The notes under the pieces: generated by a model
What the model saw: only the letters and a program-made list of their open reading frames with translations
Databases searched by the model: none
Told to the model about the DNA's origin: nothing
Made by a program: the position numbers and the translations under genes
Source: an uncultured Alphaproteobacteria bacterium
GTDB taxonomy: Bacteria; Pseudomonadota; Alphaproteobacteria; Rs-D84
Assembly: GCA_944390185.1 (NCBI GenBank)
Contig: CALXPA010000024.1
Location: 1 to 10,663, forward strand
Direction: 5' to 3'
Length of the DNA: 10,663 bases
Shown here: piece after piece, positions 6,270 to 10,663 of the stretch
How the letters are laid out: the number at the start of each line of letters is the position of its first letter
How positions within the stretch are numbered: position 1 is the stretch's first letter

Positions 6270-6291
6270 CACGTTTGAACAATAAAATCAA
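6262..6291 (-). promoter_or_regulatory. promoter of murJ, likely giving a leaderless message
   Basis: Minus strand: -35 TTGATT (6286-6291), 18-bp spacer, consensus -10 TATAAT (6262-6267). Only 7 bases separate the -10 from ATG 6254, so transcription should start at or next to the A of the start codon. No Shine-Dalgarno is present. Confidence 0.55.
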
Positions 6292-6306
6292 GACAGGATT
6301 ACACAA

Positions 6307-7071
6307 ATGAAAAAACTGTTTATTTTTACAGGATTATTGGCGTTTTTGGCGGGATGTGCGGGGTCTGATACGGATGTTGAACCAATGCAGCCGCTGGCCC
6401 AGATATACGAAAATGCGTACGCAGAATTTAATGACGAAGACTATGAATCTGCCGCGGCCGAATTTACCAAGGCTGAAACCCAATATCCGGCCAGTCCATG
6501 GGCCGCAGATGCATTGGTGATGGCGGCATATTCATACTATATGGACGGTGATTTTGCCGGGGCGATATTGGCGGCGGATCGATTTATGCGCTTTCATCCT
6601 GGGCATCCAGATGTGCCCTATGTATTGTACTTGCGCGGGATGTGCTATTACCGCCAGGTCAGCGATGTCCGTCGCGAACCCGGGATGTCAGCATATGCGT
6701 TGCAACAATTTCAGCAACTGGTGGACAGATTCCCCAATTCTGAGTATGCGAAAAATGCAGAAAATAAAATCTTGATTCTGAAAAATTATATCGCTGGGAA
6801 AATGATGTATTCGGCACGCAATGATATGGCACGCAAAAACTGGCCCAGTGCGATTTCGCGTCTGCAGTCGGTCATACAAACGGCCCAGGAAACAGTCATG
6901 ACACCCGAAGCGCTGTACAGATTAACCGAATGCTATACCGCAATCGGATTGCCAGAACAGGTGCATGGATATGCCGATATGCTGCGGCTGAATTTTCCTG
7001 GGAACGAATGGACAAAGAAACTGGATAAAGCAGCCGGGGATTTTGAATCTGGGACCGATAAACAAGAATGA
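6307..7071 (+). CDS. bamD: outer-membrane assembly lipoprotein BamD
   Basis: BamD is the essential lipoprotein of the Bam complex, which inserts beta-barrel proteins into the outer membrane. The 254-residue product starts with a lipoprotein signal (lipobox LAGC, C17). TPR-type helical repeats follow. Family blocks include AYAEFNDEDYESAAAEF, the QYPASPWA segment, RFHPGHPDVPYVLYLRG, the RREPGMSAYALQQFQQL segment and RFPNSEYA. Length is normal for the family. An AGGA ribosome-binding site lies 8 nt before ATG 6307. Its stop overlaps the start of the Smr gene by 4 bp (ATGA). In many alphaproteobacteria bamD is followed by recN, which is not the case here. It diverges from murJ. Confidence 0.95.
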   Translation: MKKLFIFTGLLAFLAGCAGSDTDVEPMQPLAQIYENAYAEFNDEDYESAAAEFTKAETQYPASPWAADALVMAAYSYYMDGDFAGAILAADRFMRFHPGHPDVPYVLYLRGMCYYRQVSDVRREPGMSAYALQQFQQLVDRFPNSEYAKNAENKILILKNYIAGKMMYSARNDMARKNWPSAISRLQSVIQTAQETVMTPEALYRLTECYTAIGLPEQVHGYADMLRLNFPGNEWTKKLDKAAGDFESGTDKQE

Positions 7072-7445
7072 AAAAACTGTCTGATGGCGATATCGATAAA
7101 ATGGCGACGGCGACATTTGTCCCCGATGCAGACGCGGTACGTCGACGCGTACGCGCAGACTTGAAACTATCCCGGCGAATTGCACCCATGGACGCACCAA
7201 CGCCGGCACATGTGACGCTGGATTTACATCAAAAAACCGAAGAACAATCATGGACTGCGATTATGGCGTTGGCCACATCAGGTGTGCGAAACGCCACAAT
7301 CATCACAGGCGCCAGCGGAATATTAAAAATAAAATTTCAACAATGGGCACGTGACAGCCTGTTGGCCCCATACATCGCATCTGTGGCCCCGATTAATAAC
7401 GGCAGCTTTGCGGTAAAATTCAAACGGAAATCAACAGCGCACTAA
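7068..7445 (+). CDS. small Smr-domain protein
   Basis: The 125-residue product has a charged N-terminal tail (1-45) and one Smr (MutS2 C-terminal type) domain (about 49-120). The domain shows a TLDLHQKTEEQSW start, VRNATIITGASGILK in the nucleic-acid-binding loop region, and a final strand FAVKFKRK. Smr domains act as DNA or RNA nicking endonucleases, and the role of stand-alone alphaproteobacterial versions is not settled. Two signature positions differ: the usual LDLHG reads LDLHQ, and the THGKG-type loop reads ITGASG. Activity may therefore be reduced. The start overlaps the bamD stop (ATGA), implying translational coupling. The stop interlocks with that of the convergent M23 gene. Confidence 0.75.
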   Translation: MKKLSDGDIDKMATATFVPDADAVRRRVRADLKLSRRIAPMDAPTPAHVTLDLHQKTEEQSWTAIMALATSGVRNATIITGASGILKIKFQQWARDSLLAPYIASVAPINNGSFAVKFKRKSTAH

Positions 7446-8197
7446 ATCCGGCCAACCATGCCCGTGGGATCAATATATTCACCGTTATACTTTATGGCAT
7501 AGTGCAAATGTGGCCCGGTACTGCGCCCTGTGTTACCGCTGTATGCCACAGGACATCCCGCCTGGACATATTCGCCATCTTGGACCAACGCGGTGTCCAA
7601 ATGACAATACACCGTTTCAAAACCATCCGCGTGCGCAATACGCACCCCATTGCCACATGACGCATCCGTCCATACCGACGCCACCGTCCCAGCCGCCGGC
7701 GAAAACACAGTCGTCCCCTGTGACGCTGCAAAGTCAATCCCTTTGTGTACAGAACGATTACCTGTCACAGGGTGAATTCGTTCGCCATACGCCGACGTAA
7801 CCCGTGGTTGCCCCACCAGCGGTTCCCCAAACGGCACTGTCTGCAGCGGCGAAATCGCGTTTTGACGCGGACTGCACGTCGGCACCGCGTAACTGACCGA
7901 CGGCTGGGACCAATCAGCCGGGGGCAGCGATGCATATGCGCGCGCTGTATTTTCGGTCAACCGCGCCAAATCTTCGGCAATTGTTATCCCCGGATATGCA
8001 CACCCTGATATACACCGCCCGGTGTCATCATACTCGGATTCCCATGGTTCGTACCCCGCCGCCAACAGGACAACCCGCTGGGAAAATGTCGTGTCGTGCG
8101 CAGTATCCGGAAAAGACGCAGGACGCAACAAACTGGCCCCGTGGGCGGCACTGCAAAAAGAAAGAGCAAGAATAAAGTATTTGGCTGTGCGGTTCAT
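7442..8197 (-). CDS. secreted M23 family (LytM-type) metallopeptidase
   Basis: M23 peptidases are zinc endopeptidases that cut peptidoglycan cross-links or bridges. The 251-residue product has a Sec signal peptide (1-20, cleavage likely after AHG). A 100-residue N-terminal region of unknown fold follows, then a LytM domain (about 128-248). The zinc ligands H151 and D155 (HKGIDF) and H232 (HLHY) are present, together with H199 (YCHL) and H230, so the active site looks complete. The GNTGRSTGPHLHYAI and YIDPTGM motifs are canonical. Six cysteines lie in the mature part (C62, C66, C108, C181, C198, C215), which suggests disulfides in the periplasm. There is no LysM or coiled-coil domain of the NlpD/EnvC kind, so the exact counterpart is unclear. 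The start has no clear Shine-Dalgarno, and a -10 box sits 9 nt upstream. Confidence 0.92.
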   Translation of the reverse strand: MNRTAKYFILALSFCSAAHGASLLRPASFPDTAHDTTFSQRVVLLAAGYEPWESEYDDTGRCISGCAYPGITIAEDLARLTENTARAYASLPPADWSQPSVSYAVPTCSPRQNAISPLQTVPFGEPLVGQPRVTSAYGERIHPVTGNRSVHKGIDFAASQGTTVFSPAAGTVASVWTDASCGNGVRIAHADGFETVYCHLDTALVQDGEYVQAGCPVAYSGNTGRSTGPHLHYAIKYNGEYIDPTGMVGRI

Positions 8198-8206
8198 ATC
8201 GTGCTG

Positions 8207-8212
8207 ATTATA
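8207..8212 (-). promoter_or_regulatory. -10 element of the M23 peptidase gene
   Basis: Consensus TATAAT on the minus strand, 9 nt before the start codon. Upstream there is only a T-rich stretch at the -35 distance. It predicts a leader of a few bases or none. Confidence 0.4.
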
Positions 8213-8243
8213 TCAAATTTTGCACAACAAAAAAATATTTTTC

Positions 8244-8271
8244 ATGACGCGTGTGATTTTTTGTTTATAAT
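8244..8271 (+). promoter_or_regulatory. promoter of htpX-tdk
   Basis: -35 ATGACG (8244-8249, 4 of 6 consensus), 16-bp spacer, -10 TATAAT (8266-8271). Initiation near 8278 gives a leader of about 27 nt containing AGGA, which supports ATG 8305 as the htpX start. Confidence 0.6.
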
Positions 8272-8304
8272 GTGTCCAAATATATAATCCCAGGAATACC
8301 CAGT

Positions 8305-9243
8305 ATGAAAAAAATTAAAACAGTATATGACCATATCCGCAGCAATAATATCAAAACAATTGCACTGGTAATATCTTTTCCGTTGATATTTATCGCATTA
8401 ATCTTTCTGTTTACGTGGATTGTCGTTCCGGCCCAGGACGCGTTCCAGGTCGCCATTAACGTCGCAATTCCGACATTTATCGCGTGTGCAGTCTGGTTGC
8501 TGATTTCATGGGCGTTTGGCGATTCTATGATGCTGCATTCCGCACATGCGCATGAAATATTTGATACAGATACAGAAAATCGCGAAATATTTCGCGCAGT
8601 TGAAAATGTTGCGATTGCCGCCGGATTGCCGCGACCACGCGTGTATATTATTGATGATGATTCTATGAACGCGTTCGCCACCGGGCGCAGTCCGCGTGAC
8701 GCATCCGTCGCGCTGACCCGCGGGATTATTAAAAAACTGGACAGACTGGAACTGCAAGGCGTTATCGCACACGAAATGGCACATATTGGAAATCGCGATA
8801 TCAGACTGGACATGATGCTGATAACCGGGGTTGGGGTCACAGTGTTTGCCGCAGACATGATTTTTCGTTTGGCCTTTGTCAGTGGCGGGAACAGCGAAGA
8901 TAATAAAAACAGCAGCGCCGCTGTATTGCTGATGGTGTGGATGGCGTTTATGGTATTTAATTGGATTATCACCCCAATATTACGCATGGCAATTTCACGT
9001 AACCGCGAATACGCGGCGGATGCCACCGGCGCCCAGATTACACGCAATCCAATGGCACTGGCATCGGCACTGCGCAAGATTACGACTGATTCACGGGTGG
9101 AATGTCTGGACAAAGTAAAATCTATGGCGGCCGTATGTATCGCGTACCCGGGTGGCCCACGTGAATTCGCCAGTTCGCTGATGGCGACGCATCCGCCCGT
9201 GGAAAAACGTATCGAACGCTTGGAATCGATGACTGGAAAGTAA
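8305..9243 (+). CDS. htpX: membrane zinc protease HtpX (M48 family)
   Basis: HtpX is an inner-membrane metalloprotease that degrades misfolded membrane proteins, working alongside FtsH in envelope stress. The 312-residue protein has two N-terminal TM helices (about 17-41 and 47-71). The zinc motif HEMAH (156-160, in VIAHEMAHIGNRDIR) follows, then two more hydrophobic segments (171-193, 204-226). The third ligand E235 is in the conserved SRNREYAADATGA, and the C-terminal THPPVEKRIERLE block is typical. The frame extends 11 codons further upstream to 8272, but that start would sit on the promoter -10. ATG 8305 has an AGGA 9 nt before it. tdk follows after 10 bp in the same operon. Confidence 0.96.
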   Translation: MKKIKTVYDHIRSNNIKTIALVISFPLIFIALIFLFTWIVVPAQDAFQVAINVAIPTFIACAVWLLISWAFGDSMMLHSAHAHEIFDTDTENREIFRAVENVAIAAGLPRPRVYIIDDDSMNAFATGRSPRDASVALTRGIIKKLDRLELQGVIAHEMAHIGNRDIRLDMMLITGVGVTVFAADMIFRLAFVSGGNSEDNKNSSAAVLLMVWMAFMVFNWIITPILRMAISRNREYAADATGAQITRNPMALASALRKITTDSRVECLDKVKSMAAVCIAYPGGPREFASSLMATHPPVEKRIERLESMTGK

Positions 9244-9253
9244 GGGGATAAAA

Positions 9254-9832
9254 ATGGCAAATTTGCACTTTCATTATGGCACAATGGGTTGTTCTAAATC
9301 TGCCCAGCTGCTGATTAATGCATATAATCAAAATAAAAACGGCAATAAAACAGAAATTATAAAACCAAAAATCGATAATCGATTTGGCGCAGAAACGGTG
9401 ACATCGCGCGTTGGTATATCTGCCCCGGCCCATGTGATGACGACATTGACAGACTGGGGCCCGATGCCAGATACAAAAATGGTGCTGATTGATGAAATCC
9501 AGTTTTTCAGCCCGTCTGATATAGACCACCTGGTGCATATTGCCGATAATTCACCGGTGATAATCATGTGTTATGGATTAATGGTTGACAGTAATGAAAC
9601 CATATTCCCGGCATCACGCAGATTAATAGAGGTCGGCGCCAAACTGCACCGAATGGAATCAACATGCCAAATTCCGGGATGCATGCACCTGGCGACACAT
9701 CATCTGCGATATGATTCAGACGGCCACGTTGTACGCGCCGGTGCCCAGATTGCTGTGGGTGATGGAATGTATAAATCTGTATGTCGCCAGCATTTTAATA
9801 TGCTGTATCACGGTAAAGATAGGCAACGATAA
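9254..9832 (+). CDS. tdk: thymidine kinase
   Basis: Tdk phosphorylates thymidine to dTMP in the pyrimidine salvage pathway. The 192-residue protein is of the type II (bacterial) class. The P-loop region is YGTMGCSKS (8-16), the Walker B/catalytic motif is LIDEIQFF with E81 as the base, and the C-terminal substrate-binding lasso (about 132-180) has zinc ligands C138, C143, C177 and H180. Two details are odd. The P-loop glycine before the lysine is Ser15, as I recall from some other bacterial Tdk proteins. The first zinc pair is C-x4-C instead of the usual C-x2-C. A GGGG ribosome-binding site lies between the htpX stop and ATG 9254. A terminator follows. Confidence 0.93.
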   Translation: MANLHFHYGTMGCSKSAQLLINAYNQNKNGNKTEIIKPKIDNRFGAETVTSRVGISAPAHVMTTLTDWGPMPDTKMVLIDEIQFFSPSDIDHLVHIADNSPVIIMCYGLMVDSNETIFPASRRLIEVGAKLHRMESTCQIPGCMHLATHHLRYDSDGHVVRAGAQIAVGDGMYKSVCRQHFNMLYHGKDRQR

Positions 9833-9866
9833 AAAAAACAGGCGCCGTATCGACGCCGTTTTGTTT
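9833..9866. terminator. bidirectional terminator between tdk and the convergent small gene
   Basis: An interrupted stem GGCGCCG / CGACGCC (9841-9847 and 9851-9857, one mismatch, 3-base loop) is flanked by an A-run on the left and GTTTTGTTTTT on the right, giving a T-tract on either strand. It fills the gap between the two convergent stop codons. Confidence 0.65.
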
Positions 9867-10211
9867 TTATCTGGAACTCTGCCTTTTGCGTTTCGCTGTT
9901 TCAGATACAATTATTTCATTAGATTGCACTTCGTATTCTTTCCATGGCCGCGTCGTCATTGCATTGGCGTATTTTTCATTATTTATTGCCCGCACCATTG
10001 CATCGCGGAATTTCGCAAAATTTTGTTCTTGGACGGCTTTAAATTCAACAAACGCAGAATCAACCGCGCTTTTAAATTCATGCAATTCTGTTTGCATTTG
10101 TTTTTTATATTCTTTCAGTACCGCATCCTGGTCTTGGGCGATTGATTTCAGTGGCATTAACGACATTCCTGCCGCCCCCAATGTAAATGCAATTTTTTTT
10201 GCTTTTGACAT
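9867..10211 (-). CDS. small exported helical protein of unknown function
   Basis: I do not recognise this 114-residue protein. It starts with a Sec signal peptide (MSKAKKIAFTLGAAGMSLMP, probably cleaved after KSIA, about residue 25). A charged, heptad-like helical stretch (about 30-80) with repeated EFK/FAKF pattern follows, then a short PWKEYEVQSNEIIVSET strand region and a basic tail KRKRQSSR. The layout faintly recalls the N-terminal DUF3393 region of murein transglycosylase C, but with no catalytic domain. I give that little weight. I chose ATG 10211 because a GGGAG ribosome-binding site lies 8 nt upstream. The frame opens 15 codons earlier, but those would precede the signal peptide. It has its own promoter and shares a terminator with tdk. 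Confidence 0.75.
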   Translation of the reverse strand: MSKAKKIAFTLGAAGMSLMPLKSIAQDQDAVLKEYKKQMQTELHEFKSAVDSAFVEFKAVQEQNFAKFRDAMVRAINNEKYANAMTTRPWKEYEVQSNEIIVSETAKRKRQSSR

Positions 10212-10246
10212 TATATATCTCCCTTGGTTGCTGGTTGGTTGGGTGT

Positions 10247-10274
10247 ATTTTATCATAATATTCTATCTATTCAA
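10247..10274 (-). promoter_or_regulatory. promoter of the small exported protein gene
   Basis: Minus strand: -35 TTGAAT (10269-10274), 16-bp spacer, -10 TAAAAT (10247-10252), initiation near 10240. The leader of about 29 nt has an imperfect CCAA repeat before GGGAG. Nothing else is visible between 10275 and 10316. Confidence 0.6.
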
Positions 10275-10314
10275 TTTTTTCGGCCATGGTCAACCGTGAC
10301 GAATTGCCGGCACA

Positions 10315-10342
10315 TAAATTAAACCGCCGTTACCGGCGGTTG
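10315..10342 (-). terminator. terminator of tRNA-Arg(ACG)
   Basis: A perfect 8-bp GC-rich stem AACCGCCG / CGGCGGTT (10321-10328 and 10333-10340) has a 4-base loop. On the minus strand it is followed by a modest T-rich stretch (AATTT). It begins 7 bp past the tRNA CCA end. Confidence 0.7.
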
Positions 10343-10347
10343 AATTC

Positions 10348-10425
10348 CTGGCGCGCCCAGAAGGATTCGAACCCTCAACCTTCTGATCCGTAGTCAGATG
10401 CTCTATCCAATTGAGCCATGGGCGC
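10348..10425 (-). tRNA. tRNA-Arg (anticodon ACG)
   Basis: Cloverleaf with encoded CCA, 78 nt. The acceptor is GCGCCCA/TGGGCGC and the discriminator is G. The D-stem is GCTC/GAGC with loop AATTGGATA. The anticodon stem is TCTGA/TCAGA with loop CTACGGA (anticodon ACG, reading CGN after A-to-I editing). The T-arm is GAGGG-TTCGAAT-CCTTC. The variable loop AAGGTT has 6 nt, one more than usual for this tRNA. Promoter and terminator are both adjacent, so it is a single-gene unit. Confidence 0.95.
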
Positions 10426-10436
10426 AACGTTCGTAT

Positions 10437-10464
10437 ATTTTATAACTTTTTATTCGGATTGCAA
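10437..10464 (-). promoter_or_regulatory. promoter of tRNA-Arg(ACG)
   Basis: Minus strand: -35 TTGCAA (10459-10464), 16-bp spacer, -10 TAAAAT (10437-10442), then 11 nt to the mature 5' end. The hexamers and spacer length are the same as upstream of tRNA-Arg(CCT). Confidence 0.65.
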
Positions 10465-10484
10465 GTAAAAATATCTGGGGACTG

Positions 10485-10663
10485 TTAACGACTGAGAAAT
10501 AAACTGCGATCGTTGGCCAGAAAGTACCGCCTGCCCGGCATCGCGTACATGAATTTGTATGCATAACGCAACGAATTCCGTATCAACGTCGTTTCCAGTG
10601 TCTGGGCATTTTCCGCCGACATTCGCAATCGCTGTAACTGGTCCAGGTTAAATACATTTTCCC
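10485..10663 (-). CDS. C-terminal end of an unidentified protein (5' part outside the window)
   Basis: An open minus-strand frame enters from the window edge and ends at TAA 10485-10487. About 58 residues are visible. They are rich in Arg, Leu and Tyr, probably helical, and end with MPGRRYFLANDRSLFLSR. Codon use resembles the neighbours. I see no motif that identifies a family. tRNA-Arg(ACG) lies downstream with its own promoter in the 59-bp gap. Confidence 0.55.
   Translation of the reverse strand, partial: ENVFNLDQLQRLRMSAENAQTLETTLIRNSLRYAYKFMYAMPGRRYFLANDRSLFLSR

Noticed and set aside
5707..6285. 192-codon open frame opposite murJ
   Set aside because: It is antisense to the conserved N-terminal third of MurJ, with a low-complexity Asn/Lys/Ser/Thr composition and no support as a gene.
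8265..9284. 339-codon open frame antisense to htpX
   Set aside because: It has no ribosome-binding site or family features, is Ser/Ile/Ala-rich in the manner of an antisense frame, and covers a complete, well-conserved htpX.

Overview
The window reads as ordinary chromosomal DNA of an alphaproteobacterium with a compact, mid-GC genome. I infer this from the fabH-ihfA pair, the alphaproteobacterial look of BamD, MurJ, RlpA and Era, and the CCA-encoding tRNA genes. Coding density is high and most intergenic gaps hold recognisable promoters or terminators. There are no transposases, integrases, CRISPR arrays or phage modules. I did not find a clear new multi-gene system.

Layout: (1) 1-1742, minus strand: era followed by queA (cut by the window edge). 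(2) 1829-2498: a small membrane protein with MerT-like architecture (minus), a tRNA-derived repeat block of two 57-bp near-identical copies around a hairpin-rich 60-bp core, and tRNA-Arg(CCT) (minus). A promoter region follows that fires towards both tRNA-Arg and fabH. (3) 2500-3729, plus: fabH-ihfA, closed by two back-to-back terminators. (4) 3806-6254, minus: murJ, then rlpA with its own promoter. (5) 6307-7445, plus: bamD, overlapped by a small Smr-domain gene. (6) 7442-8197, minus: a secreted M23 (LytM-type) peptidase whose stop codon interlocks with that of the Smr gene. (7) 8305-9832, plus: htpX-tdk, closed by a terminator. (8) 9867-10663, minus: a truncated unknown gene at the right edge, tRNA-Arg(ACG) with promoter and terminator, and a small exported helical protein of unknown function.

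Much of the window concerns the cell envelope. MurJ flips lipid II, RlpA and the M23 protein act on or bind peptidoglycan, BamD assembles outer-membrane proteins, HtpX degrades damaged membrane proteins, and FabH starts fatty-acid synthesis. Translation and nucleotide functions are Era, QueA, two tRNA-Arg genes and Tdk.

The most unusual stretch is 2168-2350, where the 3' half of tRNA-Arg(CCT) is copied in both direct and inverted orientation downstream of the gene. Promoter architecture is also notable. A palindromic -35 hexamer is shared by divergent fabH and tRNA promoters, the murJ and bamD promoters overlap, and several genes have a -10 box so close to the start codon that leaderless mRNAs are likely.
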